This document shows positions 15,870 to 30,500 of a stretch of 64,000 bases of DNA, piece after piece. This DNA comes from Anoplopoma fimbria (lineage: Eukaryota; Chordata; Actinopteri; Perciformes; Anoplopomatidae): positions 7,012,790-7,076,789 of the forward strand of contig NC_072452.1 of assembly GCF_027596085.1 (NCBI RefSeq), written 5' to 3'. Under the pieces are notes generated by a model that worked only from the letters and a program-made list of their open reading frames with translations, searched no databases and was not told where the DNA came from. The position numbers and the translations under genes are program-made. How positions within the stretch are numbered: the first letter of the stretch is position 1; each line of letters starts with the position of its first letter.

Positions 15870-15926
<57 letters not shown>

Positions 15927-18494
15927 GCAGATTATGGAGAGGTAAACAGTTCACGTACTGAGCTGCATGAACTTCAGCTTAGAAATTGATGACGTGAAAG
16001 AACACCTTTTAATATTTAAATAAACTAATGTTAACATACAGTGGCTGAAGAAGTAATCAGATCTCTACTTAGGTAAAAAAATAATACAGTGTCAAATACT
16101 CTGTTACAAGTAAAAGTAATGCATTCAACATATTACTGAAGTAAAACCACAAAAGTATTAGCAGCAACGTATACTGAGAGTAAGCAACACAATGGAAAAG
16201 TACTCCTTTTGTAAAACATTTCAGAAAAATAAAAATGATATTATTGGATTATAATCAATGATGCATTAATCTTCATCACTTTAAGGTTGCAGCTTGAAAA
16301 GGTGGAGCTCATTTTAATTACTGTATACTGCTGAGTAGTTTAATCTACAACAAAGAGATCCTCCATTCAATGTAAATAAGATGCCAGACTGCATAAAGTA
16401 GCATTAAACAGAGCCTGTTTATAGAAAATAAAAAAGCCCTGTGCACAGTGTGCATTATTTACCGAAACTGATTTTCTCATGTGTGACAATGAAATACAGT
16501 TGAATAGGCTTAGCGTTTTGTAATAGCAGTGAGAGAATAGTTTTAAGATTCTTGCAGTTCTGTCAGGAACACTTACATCACATCCTGCAGACTGTTGGGC
16601 TGTGACAAAGTCAGCAGTAAAAATACAAACAGGACATTGGCGCCATATCTCTGCAATTCTTTCCCCAATCGTGTAAAAATTGCTCATTGGCTGGACAAGT
16701 CCTCGCTGTACCTGTGTGTGCTGTGTGCTTTGCTTGATGGCCTTTTACTTGGCCCTCTGGATATGCTACTGGCAGCTATATTCTCAGCATTTTTTTGTGT
16801 GTGTGGGGGGGGGACGAGTCCCTAGTAGAACTTCTCAATGTGGCTGCTCGCCGAGGCATGTCTGTTGCACAAACCGTTGCCGATCTTCTAATTATCATGG
16901 ATGCTGCAGTGAGAAAAAACAAGCTGTGGTAGAAATAGCATGACCCAATGGCGTGTCTCTCTCTCTCTCTCTCTCTCATTTGCATTATCATGGAGTATGC
17001 TGCTGTTTTGCCTCGCTGTGTGATTTATTCATGTGTGTATCATTAATGCAGGAATGTCCAGGGGCAAAGACAAAAGCTCGGTCAATGTGAAATGAAACAC
17101 AGGAGCAGGCTGTTTTTAAAAAATTGCGCACACATAATGCTGCGCACACTCGCTCGCATACCGAATCTCGAAGCTAAACAACACAGTGTGACTTATCTGA
17201 TGCCCTTGTTCTGCGAGGCAGTGCTCTGTTTAAACCAACAGCAACAACGATAGTTGACCCTCTGAGAGGGACGGCAGCCTCGGGGCCAGTTTAATATGCA
17301 GATGAGGTGTGGGACTACAGCACGCTGCAGGATTTAGATGCAAAACACTGGGTTCTCTCCGTCTCTTTATACATCTCTTTTTTCTCTCTCTCTCTTTCCC
17401 TCCATTCTCGATTTGTCTTTTTACATTTCATATTCTTTTTTCTACTCTCTGTTGTGCTCACTTTCTCTTTTCACTCTCTCTCTCGGAGCGCCCTTCTTTT
17501 CTCGATCAATTTAATCCGCTCCCCCCTCTCTCTCTCTCTCCCCCACTCTCTATTTTGTGAGACGCAACAATCACTCTGCACTAAATGCTATGGGAGCCAG
17601 AGGTAAAATAACAATGGCATATTCATTCCAAAGTTATAACACAGAGCAGCTGGCGTAGAGGCTACACAGCCCTAGGAGATCTTCTAACTTCACTGCCGCA
17701 GCCAGCAAAATACAGTTTTGGAAGTGGCAGATTCCAGAGCAGTGGAAATGCGGGGCTGCAGTGATTAGGGCTCTGCGATTGCAAGACAGTGCCAGTCATA
17801 TGACTCAGCTGCCTGAGCAGAAGCATGGGGACTGGTGTTTGCCGAGTTAATGGTTTTTGAGTGTGGGCTTGCTGACAGCAGCGAATGCTTGATTCACACT
17901 GATGAAACAAACTGAGAAACGCTTCTATGCACACAGCGGTGTTCGTAGCCATTTCTGTAAACGAGACTGGCGCCCAATGTGTGAAGATATTCATTCGCCT
18001 AAGCTGCTTATATGTCAACCACCGGCCAAGTCAGATACTGTACAGCGGGACGCCCTGGCTGCCATGTTCTGAGGTTGATGGCCAAGACAGGGTTGTGCCA
18101 TGTGAAGCGTATTTACCGCTGGCTATGGACAATTTATTTTTTTTTTTTTAAACCTCCCTCCAAGTTCAACATGCTAATAACCGCAACCAGTTTAAACCCC
18201 ACTGATATCTGAAATCCGATGGCGTGCCTCACAGCTGTGGGGCTGTGTGAGACGGGGGACAAATGTGTTGCGTCTTGTCTGTGTGGGGAATAGAGCGACA
18301 TGGCAAAAGAGGCAGAGGGAAAGCAGGGGAGGAGAGAAAAGAAGAGGGGTGAGAAAGAGGGGGTGGGGGAGAGCCCGACGGGGCAAGAGGGAGAAATGTG
18401 GTGGCAGCATGTCAGCCTCTGATAAGGGCATTAGTCTGCCCCCTGTGGGCCGGAGTGAGAGACTGCCACTGAAAGCACTCACACTAGCATGCAT

Positions 18495-18588
<94 letters not shown>

Positions 18589-21500
18589 CTCTCTGTGGAT
18601 ATCAGCTTTGCTGTCTGGGACCAGTCAACGAATAACAGATAAGACCTGAACATGGCAAACAACAACCAAACTCCCAATCACTGGAGTCACTCTCTGAACT
18701 CTTCTGTCCAAACATACACATGAAACGCAGACAGTTAGTTTTTTTTTTTTTATATACGACAACTATTATTTACCAAATGTTTATGTAAAAAAGAAAAGAA
18801 AAAGTAGCCCTTCATGTTGTGAACAGAAGGAGTCCAGAGATGCGAGCCAAGGCTGTTGGGTCCTGGGGGACGAACGCCTCTTTCATGTCAGACACGGGAT
18901 CCATCCTAAATGGAGCAAGGCCCTTTTATTTACCGAGCTAATTGACTGCAGTAGCGCATGTGGAGCCAACTCCAAACAATGCCCCAGATCTTGTATTCAT
19001 AAGTGAGTGTTTGAAGGACACCAGATAATCCCTGCAGCTTACGCTACGGAGAGACTACAAACTTGGACGACGGCGGTGCGCTCGACAGTGCTGCAACATT
19101 GTTGGCTAAATCTAAATTATGGATTACTATATAGCAACTGTTTGCCGTGTTGTAATAATATTATGTGGCACAGCAGGACTAGCGCCGTTGTGTCAACAGC
19201 GGGGCCCATGATTTATAGCAGAGAAAGGTAGGAAGGAAAGGAAAAGATGCAAAGGGGAGAAAAAGAAGGAAGGCTCTAATTTGGAGCGAGGAGCTCACCA
19301 GAGGACACGAGACAAGATCAATGCCAGAGAATCACAGAGACGAAACTTCAACAAAAAAAAAAAAAAGAAAGGAAAGAAAAGAAAAGAAAAGTAACGGACA
19401 GATTTCTCTGTGAAGTCTACCACTCATTACCATTGGTAGGAGGGTGCGGGGAGGGGGATGAGTGTGGGCTGTGGCAGATGGATGACAGGGAACCAGGGGG
19501 CTCCAGGCAGAAATCTCCAGAGCCTTTATGAGAGCCGGTTAGTCGGAGCACAATGGCCACGGAGCCTGTGAAGTGCAGTGAGTCAAAGAGTGTAAAATAC
19601 CTGACCGTGTGGGAACGGGGGGGGGGGACAGAGATACAGCGTGTTCTCAAGTAGAAGGGGCACGTGCACTGAGGATATCAGTCCTCAGATCAGCTGTCAG
19701 ATTGCGGCAGGAATCAGCTCCAATCTTGTTTGTCTCTCATCTTCCTTTTTTTTTTTTGCTTTTCATCATCCAGCTCAGGAAGTTAGGGGTAATAAAAAGT
19801 TCGGCTATCAAAATTTGGAGCTGCTTTGTATTAAGGAACCGGTGGCGTTTGATGAATTCAGACACTCCCGCGCTACATTTGTTCACCGTGCGCCCGTATC
19901 GCCTGGCGGCCTGTCTGCCTCCGACGTCAGATTGCATTGCGCGCGTTGCGGGCTGAGTGTGACTGACAGGAGAGGCCTTGCAGGACTGTGGGTGCAGCCT
20001 GAGTGACAGGCCTGCGGTTAAATCTCCTGTGCGACCCGGGGACTAAAGAGGTGGCCAGGTGTGTGGGTGTGATTGGGGAGGGCAGTGAACAGATTATTTC
20101 CTCATCCAGGCTGCACGTGCTTTTTGTGCAGAGGGAGAACCACACAAGTCCAAACCAGTCCTATTAAGGCCTCCCTAGACTACAATATATGCTCTCAGCT
20201 TTATAATGATCTGACTCCACAGATGCTGGGCGGTCTGAAAAAAAAAAAAAAAAAAAAAAAAAGCAGAACAATCTGTCTTGTTGACCTCTATGTGACATAA
20301 TGGAATACAACAGATGAGACACTTCATAATGCTATAACATGTAAACAAACGTTTTGGTGAGTTTAGTGACACATAGCAAACTACAGCTTTCTTTTTTCGT
20401 ATGTTTTCATTTAGTCTAAGTGGTAAAAAGGTAGTAAAGTTATAATTAATTAATAGAACTCATTAGGCAATCGGACATCATCTTAACACTGATAAATGAT
20501 AGATACTGCTGTTCCCTCCTCCTCGACCTTGTTCTCAATTCTTACCCTTGTCCCTTTTCTCTCTCATTCATATTCACCGTCATCATTGCTATTGCTGTAA
20601 TTTTAGTTTCAATCGGTAAGATTGCTACTGCTGCAAGCCATACTCATTAGTGCAAGTGTCATTTCAACCGTAACAAATACAGCTGAAAAAATTCTGTAAT
20701 ATAAATGAAAAACTACAGAAAATAAATAAATCATTGTTCATGTCTCAACTCTAAAACAAAGTGTTGCACATTGTGTACACACACACTTGGCGTCTACATT
20801 TTACTACTACAGACCAGGGCAATGGCTAAAAAAAATAAAAATACTCCCCAGCTTTCCTGTGGTTGACAAAGCCTTACTGATGACAGATTCAGAAGAGACC
20901 AGTGAGACTTGTTCCAGCTCGCAGACGGGCAAGAAGAAAGGATATAAAACTTTAGTACTGTACACCAGCAGCGAAGGAGCACTGCTGGAATCCACTCCTG
21001 TCAGCTAATAACTAAGTGTGTAATGATTAACCAATTTAAATCGACACTCCGGGCTTAACGTCTCAAATATGTGTGCATTAATTCAAATAGCTTGAACTGT
21101 GTTAAAGCTAGGAGGGAATCAGAGATGAATCTGAAGACTTCTCTGCATTAGGAAAGCTTAATAGGACAGGCGTATTTTGGTTTAAGTTTAGCGCCTACGA
21201 GTGCTATTTTCTCTTGCAAGTCAAAGGAAGCCATTTACGGTTTACCCTCCATTATTGTCATTTTAATAAAAGGATCATATATTTTCCAATGTCATATACA
21301 AGGGAATATATTACTGTATTTTGTTTTAAATCTTGTGCCCAGCTTTTACCCATTTGTTGCTGACAATTTCCTCCAAATTACACTCAGTATTTACTCTGGA
21401 CTTCCTCTATACTGCGATGCTGCAGCACAGGCATTTATGCCTGTTAGGGCCAGGTGAAGCTGGCAGGACTGTGTGGGCGTGTACGACTGCTTGACTGACA

Positions 21501-24500
21501 TCTCCCTGTTGGCTTTTCTGAATCCCCTATGGTGGGACAAATTACACCCTTCATGGTATACGGAGGCTGGTGACCTCACTCACTCCAGCCACCTTCGACC
21601 CGATGCCACTTTCACATGGTATGGGATGGATGGTTGTAATGGGAAATGTTCCTGTATGTCACAACTAGGCTGTGTGAGAACAAACAGCCTAGTTGTTGTA
21701 ATTACGAAGGAAAAAGGTGTGATGGCACAATGAGTTCTCCAAGGTACTCATCGTTGAAAAAGGCTGATTGGCAGCACTATATTGAAGCAAACATGGTGAG
21801 GAAGCGAAGGGCCATCTTATGCAGGCAAGGAGCGTCTTCAGCATGGAACTTTTGGTCCAGAAAGTGACAGGGTAACAGTGAGCGTCCTGCAGAAACAGGT
21901 TGAGCTCAATCAACTCAGTTTGCAGAGCTGCTGTATTGACCCAAAGGCATATTATCGGTCTTTCAATTAAGAATTCAGCGACATTTCTGACAAGAATTGG
22001 GTTTCCAATGCACAGCAGAACTTGTTTTCCCAAGCCGAAGTCCTCAAAGCGGGTGTGGAAATGTTTAATCAGCTTCTCCAGAAACTTAGCATGTTCCTGA
22101 AAGTGATTTTTATTCCTCTGATTTGGTCCAAAAGCTTTGGAAAGTGCAGCACGACCTCCTGTGTGTCAAGTTCAAACACCTCCAGATTCCTCTCTAAAGC
22201 ACGCTGCTCAGACATGAGGTCACTGTGTTGTTTCTAGCCTGAAGCTTGACATAACAGTCACTGAGGTGGGAGGTTAGATCCGGCAGAAATGCAACAGCTT
22301 CCACTTTATTGGCTTTTGCTTAAAAAAAAACAAAAAAAAAGCATAGACAGAGAGGGTTTGAAGCTTTCTGCGAATGGCCCAAAAAACGCTCCAGTGCCCT
22401 GCTTCTGCTGAGCCACCTGACATTGCTGTGGGGGAGCAAATCATCAAAAGTTGCACCAACCTCTGTCAGAAATGTGTCTCATCACGGTTGCCGTGACTTC
22501 TGAGATCATTCCACCCAGACTAGCAAACAGAAACAGGGCGCATTACGTGGTGATACCAAAGACCGGGGTGGTGAGTTTCTAAGCGCCGCAACAATACCCT
22601 CTCTTTCCCTGTCATGGAAGGTGCTCCATCCATGATTTGTCCATGGCAAGTGAGATGAATTGTTCCTTTTTTTACACCATCACAAAGTTGCTGGAGCAAA
22701 AATATTCAGCAAGAATCTCTGCTCGTCTTGGTGCGGAGGAACCAGACGGTGATGTCGGATTTATTTTCTCCTTCATTTCATCCTCTTACTTTCCCTCTGG
22801 CATGGCCTCCGTCAGGTCACTCAAACACTCTTTCATTAGTTCAGTGTCCGAAAATGGCCTCTTGTGTTTGCTTAGGACTCGTTCTACTCTTAGTCAAGCC
22901 TCCATCTCAGCTCTCACTGTGTCATTGTTCTTTTACAATTGTTCTGGCTCGATATGACGATTTCAACCGGGGTAGTTTTGTCGTTCTCACCTCCGTGTTC
23001 TGGGGAAAGCATTGTTCAAAGTAGGTCTGATTGGTGTCGTAGAGCTGTTTGACGTGACCACCCTTCACTGTGGCCCCTGTTTCACTGCAAATAAAGCACA
23101 CTGGTCTCGTGCATCCCGTGGGCAAAACAAACGTGTAACACACGGTTTTCACTGTCAAGCTTTCTTTTTTGTGTCAGCTAGTTTTGAGCGTGCTGTTTTT
23201 CTTTTTCTACCTGGAGCTTCTATGTCTGATCTGGCATCAGCCTTGCTAACTGTGGCGACTAGCAGGCGGCTGGATAATGACAGGCGAGCCGGTGTGATAG
23301 CGACGACTGTTGAAAGCGGTCTGGATCAGTTTGCTGAATAAACGTTGTTCCTGATCCAGAATGAATTGTATCTCTGTCCGGATCTGGACCGCAGTCTGCA
23401 TATTGAGTTTGAAAGCAAAGACCTCATTTTGACTCGTTATAGCAAGAATAGCACAGGTGTGACTAATAACGTTAATGACGGCCTCATTCCATTGAAGTGT
23501 CCCAGTAAGCCAGCATGCACAATACAATGGTCCTGAAACTGGAACACCTGAATGGACTGCTGCCATGATGCCACTAGACTTAATACACACCTGTTTTCCC
23601 TGCTTTGACATGGCCAAATGTCCGCTGTGGAAAAAGGTCCTGCAGTATTTTGGCACAATGGCAGACAACTTTCTTTTTAAAATTATTATTATTATATTAT
23701 TATTATTATTATTATTATTAAGGCAAATCACATAAATACATAATTACGTTCCGGAATAAAAGATAGGTACTAAAAGTGGCTAACTGAACAGTGGAAACAT
23801 TAGTGTTGCCTGGTGTAATCAATTCATATTTCAAAAAAAGCTGATGACAGGGCACAACCAGCATGAATCCATCAATCCTTCCTAGCTGGTGTCAACAGCA
23901 CAGGCTGCTGGTGGGCATGTGTGGAGTGTTTTTGTGGCAGAACACAGTAGGGACCTTGAACCAATTAAGCATCATTTTAATGCCACAGCATTTCTGAATA
24001 TTTGAGGGCTCACAGTGAAAGTGCCATTATATGAGAAGCAAAGCTTTAAATGATTGTCTCTTTAGTCAAAACATAACACAGGAATGAGTCGTAACATTAA
24101 TGCTTTTACGCCACAGAAAACTGATATTCTATATAAACATATTTGCATTTTTAAAAGGGGAGAAAAAGTCAGACCTGTAATTTGGAGGATAAATCTAATC
24201 ACACTTGAGTTGTACTGTAACTATCTTTCTTTCCAGACAAAAAGGAACATTAGTTCTCAGTGCTTGTTATCCAATAATGAATAATTTATACACAATTCAA
24301 AATGTGGGGAGTGGAAAGAATATTTCTTAAGGACGGCAAGAATCGAGTGGGTTTCTGACTTTATAAAACAGCAAACGCCCACAGGAAGGACATGACGCAG
24401 GAGGAATTTATAGATGTGGATATATTATCTAGAATTACACATGTTGTGTAACAGCATTGTGACTTATAAAAGTGACTTTTTCAAGAGATAATGACGGTAG

Positions 24501-27500
24501 TTTCTGTGTCCCATGATGATCGCAATACTAATTCTGAATGTATTGCACTCTGCAAAATGTGAAATGGTGAGATGTGGTGAAATACATGCAGACTACTATT
24601 TTTGTTATGAAATTGGGAAAATATGAAATTATTCCAAAAGACAGGGTGATGAGCTGCTTCAATCCATAAGCATTGACCTTCAGAGAACTAATTATGGACC
24701 AGTCCTCCGGCTAGCTGTGCCACATATCAGAATCAGAAATACTTAATCCACACCCTTTAGATGTGGTGCGAGTATTCTCCTACCTCGGGGGTTATTGAGT
24801 GCAGCTTCAGCGGCCTTCCTGCCCTCTCCGCAGTGGCTCTGGTCAAAAGGTAGACACTGCTCCCCCGTCCCGGCCACTACCTCCAGGTTGCGAGACGGAT
24901 CTTTTGGCTGGCCGAGGTTCCTCACCCGGTACACCCGGCGGCTGCTGGTGTCAGACACGTAAAGGACCTCCCCCATTGGATCCATGGCCAGGTAGTACTT
25001 ATGAGCAGGGCTGGTGCTAGTGAGAGTATGCAGATAATGAAGAATAAAGATTGTTAAGGTACATTTTACAATGACACACTGTGTTCCAAAGAGCATTTAG
25101 TTTGAGAAAATGTATATTATTTTGTTACTTATACAAAAGGACACAAAGAGTGACACTAGCCTACTTTAGGAAATTATAATAATAATAAGTAGCATTCAGG
25201 ACTAGACGGCACTATCAATACATTTAGAGGCAATCAGGTCATCCAAGTGAAAAGCATTCGTATGAGAGACTCTGGGAGAGAACTTGTTCCTGCACTGGAA
25301 CAACAAGACTAATGTCTTCCAATGTAAATAGCACAGGTGGCCACATTAGTTATCGTATTCTTAGGATTTTGTCTCAGGATGTTTGTTCAGAAAAATGTTA
25401 TTGGGGATACTAATATAATAACCAGCCTCACTACTAATTGATAATGTGAGAAAAAAAAAAAGTCCCTTTCTGTGAATGTATGAAAATTCACCCCACAGGA
25501 ACTGTAAAAATCCTTCACACACCGATAAATACACCGATAGAATACTGTATACTGAATAAACCTGATGAGTGTTGAGAGCGTCTAGAACATGTTCTCTATT
25601 TCAAGGCCAACATGAATTCATTCCACAATAACAACATATGTGGCCATTATTTATTTTTAAATAGATCAATTCCAATAGCTCCATAGTAAACCTTATTTCT
25701 CAAGCTTTGCAAACTGTTATAAATAAATAAGTCAAGAACTGTGGAGTCTGAAGAAATTGTGGTGTGAATGCTGGATTTTGACAAGCTGATGCCAAACTGC
25801 ATTGCTGGTTTTAATGGTGGAGTAATGCAAATAATGGAAGTATGGAAAATGCATTCACACCTACTACAGCGAGGGAATATACTGTAGGCTGGCTCATTCA
25901 TTCTTTTTTTGATAAAGGCATAGACTTGACTTGATGCCAAAGCCTCTCAGTTTAGAGTTTAGTGTGTTCCCCTGTATAGTGCTCCCCTATAGTATCAGCA
26001 CAATAAACAGCAGTGTTCAAACAGCTACAGTTTCTTACAATAATGCCAGGAAGATTGTTTTTTTTTTTGTGTCAGGCGAGATTTCAAAGTGCTAGTCACA
26101 TGTTCGTCAGCGAAATGTGCCAGCATGTCAGGCAGAGATAAGGACCTTTATGTAGAAATGTATGTGCAGAGGGGATACGATGGAGAACAGCATAATTCAT
26201 GCTTTCATAAATCCCACCGAAAGCTGCATCCTTGCACCATATTTCTGTGATACGATACCTCTGTTGCGCATATTGAGAACAGGTTATAGTTATAAGCTGC
26301 ATGTGTTTCTGTTTTTCTATTTTCACGTGTTTTATGTATGTATTGTGATAGTTGTAAAATGTTGTCTTTATTGGATCATTTTTATCTTTTACTACCATAG
26401 CACACGGTCCAGAATAATGATAAGCACAACTCAAATTAGAGCAAGAGGAAAACAGGAGAGACAATACCAGGGAGAAAGGAATAACATGCAACAAAGGTCC
26501 AGACCCAAATTAAACCCAGAACATTCATATAGCTAAATTTGGCACGAACCGAATGTGCCCTGTGGACACGTAATTGTCTATTGTTCCAGCTGGGATTGTT
26601 AGTTTATGAGTGGTGGACAAAAGACAGGAAGTTCATTCAGCGTAAGGCTCAAAAATACGGTATGCTGTGTGGAGGAAAGTCCATACTACGGTCTTATGTA
26701 CTCTTCATACTGTTTTAATACCACTAAGCCTTGGGCTTTAGATAGCACACCATGAACACTGACTTCAATTACCCCTATGTTAACGGTGAGCTGTATACTG
26801 TACTCTGTGTAGGAGGAGTGCTCACACTGTGGGCGTGTTCCCGTGCAGAGAACACTCCACTTGATTCTGTTCTGTACATTATAGTCTGCAGTTCAATAAT
26901 TACAGAAACCTTTAGATAGTATCAGCTTATTGATGTGTGTTATTGAGACTCGATCGCAAAAAATAATGTGAGGGACAATTTGCACTTCATCGTAACTAAT
27001 CGAGTTCTAAGCAAATACTTTATAAAGTGAAATCTTATGTCAGCTGGTCCGGTCAAAGGCTTCTTGCAAAATTAAACCCCAAAACACCCTGTAACACAGT
27101 TTTTTTTAAATTATTTTCTTAATTAAAAAAAGGGAAATTATTATGTCAAGAAAAACACCGGGAGTTACGTTTGTAACTATGGTTCTATGAATCCCGGAGA
27201 TCGACAGAGTTCTTAATCATCCAGCGTTAAGCAATGCCTCTGGCGGTCAGTAAGGATAAAGGAAAAATATCGGTAATTACGATGTAACTGTGGTTCTATG
27301 AATCCTGGATGACTGCGAAAGGAAGTGTCTAACACTGGATGACTAAGAACTCTGGTGGTCAGTCAGGATGAAATAGAACATTAACGTTAACATCATGCAT
27401 CTGAATAGTCTACCTCAATTAGTATATCTATATTTTCTACAGACATAAGACATTTTCTTTTTTTTTTTATACTTACATTTTTTGGACAATTTTCTGATAT

Positions 27501-30500
27501 ATATATTTTTTGCTCTGGACAGCGATTGTACGCTGTAGGCCTATTCTAACCCCTTACTCTCTTAAGAGAAAACTCCCTTCGATATTAGCTGAACTTTCTC
27601 CCAACCCAGGAAAAAAAATAAAAACACTGCAACATAGGCACGGGTTCTGTCAGTCATCTAGTCCATTAAGTGCATAACTGTTTACAGAGCTCTGCACTGA
27701 ACTGCACATACATAATTTAAACTTGATCCTGAGAGAGTTCTTCAGAGTTTCACTCCGTTGTGCAGCGCATCATATTTGTTGGTCCTCTTGAAGCTACCAT
27801 GAGCGTGCATATGGCTGATTACGAATCACATCACCTGTCTTTTTTTCTCAATTAGATGCTCACGGCCTCGGGTACATTTATCCAGTGGAAGAGAAATGAA
27901 CGACAATAACAACCAGAGCAAAAAAAAAAGAATCTGCCCTTGTTCCCTCCACACAAAATAACAAAACAATGATCAGAGTTGATAGACATTGTGATCTAGC
28001 TGTTCTGACTGACTCTGAATCAACCATCTGGGCTCTCAGATAATATTATAGAGGACTTCCTCCCGAATTTGCTTTGCTCCTAGCTCACACTTTAGACGGG
28101 GGAGAATAGACAATGGTTTTAAGGTGAGTACATCCCATATTGTCTCCCCCCTAGAGAACAACTTGTTTTGAAGCCCCGCCGGCTGATAGGCACTTTGCCG
28201 GGAAAAGAACGCGGAGTGAAAAGCTTTGAAAGTCGAATATGGATGAATAATTAATGCATTTGACTTGGGAGAACAATAGTATGGAATAAAAGAAGAAACA
28301 TTAACATGCTTCTAACAGCAAAAAGCTGCTCCGGAGGAAAACAGGGAGGAAGCAGGAGCTGAAGGAGAAACCTCCAGGGTGAGGAAAGGGTATCCAAAAT
28401 GCCTACAGGAGAAGTCACTAGCTATAGGCTCACACCTGTGGTTTCCTAACAGAACGTAATGCGACGTTCCCCCCGCAGCTCCGTGGGATTAACAATGCCC
28501 CTTCATTGACATCAGCTGTCATCTCCCAGGTGTGTTCCTATGAATTGATTATATAAAAGCTGATATAACAGCAGATGTGACTACTTTTCTCATACAGTTG
28601 AATGATTTCACTTGGAGTGGCAGAAGGTAGTTTTCATTCAGTCGATACTTTGGTTGGGTTTGCTTTTTTCAACTAATGATTTTTTATTTTTATCTATCTT
28701 TTAACCATTTGCAAGCTGTTTTATGCACTTGTCTACACGCATACAGATATTTTTTAAAGCGTATATTTTCCTCTGTGTTTTGGCCTCTCGTCTACACGCA
28801 AACAGAGTTTTAGGTCACTAAAGTGTACATTTTTTAAAAAGCCTTCTAAGGTTTAGATTTTCTATAACTCCTTTTTTTTTTTACCTGTCTGGACATTTAA
28901 AACAAAGCGCTTGGGAAACAATGACGTCATCTCCCCAATCGGGGCTTGCCGATTTCCCCACCTTCTCATAGTCTTCCTAGGCAGGAGACCGTTTCTGAAT
29001 TGCCAGAAAGATGTCTGAATAGTTCGTAAAACAAGACTCCTAATCAATGTTTTCTTGGGCTTGTATTGTAAAAATGAAATCTTCTTCTGTCATATTTGAC
29101 ATATCGTGGACGTACGTTCTAGTGTGGACGGAAATTTTTTGTAAAACGAAGGTCATGTGGATAGAATTTTATTTTAAGACTTAGAGGACAATAACAGTTA
29201 AAAAAATATCTGTGTGTTACATCGGACTCTGGCTGGCTATATTTATTTTATATTCTATTTCAAATTATCAACTGAGCTGCTCCACAAGCATCTGTTGAAG
29301 TACCCACTGCGGTACCAGTTCCACTGGTTGTAAATCACTGGTTCAGGCTATACTGAAGAAATTTAGCACAGTTTATGCATCACAGGCGCATTTACATTTT
29401 CACACTTGCAGACACATGTACACACCCACCCGCACAGTACCAACCATAAACACACAGCCAGGTTATCCTTTTGGCATGCTTGGAAACTTCGGCATGCTGG
29501 AGATATGGCGTCGTGAAAAAGCCTCTCTCGGATACAATAAACACCCACAAGCACACACAATCAGCTTGATATAACCCCTGATAGTGGCGCACACACACAG
29601 ACCCTGTAACATCTGTCTAATCTCCTTTCAAACATGGCGTATAGAGCTCACACCACCATCGAGACCCGCTGCCAGGGACTATGTCGAGGCCGTGCAGGGT
29701 GCAAGGCCTCTGGATTTTAACCCTGGCTCGGGGAGTGATGGAGCCGCTGCATGCTCCAAACAGACTCCCAGTAATCCCCTAAAAACATCAAAATCCTTGA
29801 CATTTTGGCCGATTTCCAATTTACAAATGTAATATCGCCTCGTGAAATTTAAATGGGGATTTGATAGATCTGACGGCAGCCTGAATATATGCAGATTTTC
29901 TGTGTGATGTGTTTGTGGGAAGAGAGGGAAAGTCAGGTCAACGCAATTATGCAATGTGCAGAAAAACTGTGCTGTGGGGCATTTTGCAACATATCCTACT
30001 CTTGGCACATGTTACTTTTCTGTGTGTGTGTGTGAGTTTTGTGCAGGAAAAATAAAAGGAGGTGTTAATGACTAGTTCTCACCTGTGTCGGGTGTCCCGG
30101 TTCCTGATAATAAGCCATAAAGGAGTGTTTAAAAAGGAGAAAAGAGAAGGTAAAAACAATCATTTATGATGCTAACGAGAGTCACTCAGAATTTCATAGG
30201 CTACAATGAGTCAATTCTCCCCTCATATAGTGGGATTAGGGTTGATTTAGACGGCTGTATTATTTCACATTAAATATTTACCTAAACAGGAAGCCTTTTA
30301 CCATTTCCTCCCAGAGGACAGGGAAGTATCAAATACAGACACTATGAAACCTTCATCTGAACCAGAAAATATTAGTCAGACATACAATAATAACAGAGAA
30401 TGAGAGAGTAAAGTTACATAAGGAGAACGCTTTACAGGACAAATGACTGTGCAATCCCATCGAGATCCTACGCTTGAGAAAATACAGAAATAGAGAATGT

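Larger units (their letters stand above)
7379..24783 (-). other. tenm1 intron w16-w17, 17.4 kb
   Basis: The largest intron in the window, splitting the NHL domain. It holds one dispersed-element copy (8545-8902), a repeat at 16037-16355, several microsatellites, and a decayed hAT transposase (about 21690-23330). Much of 9-20 kb looks single-copy and could hold regulatory elements; I cannot identify any with certainty. Confidence 0.85.
25017..30082 (-). other. tenm1 intron w15-w16
   Basis: 5.1 kb. It contains an internally duplicated repeat (27160-27372) and a probable non-autonomous element (about 28715-29170). Nothing was recognised in the AT-rich 25.1-27.1 kb stretch. Confidence 0.85.
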
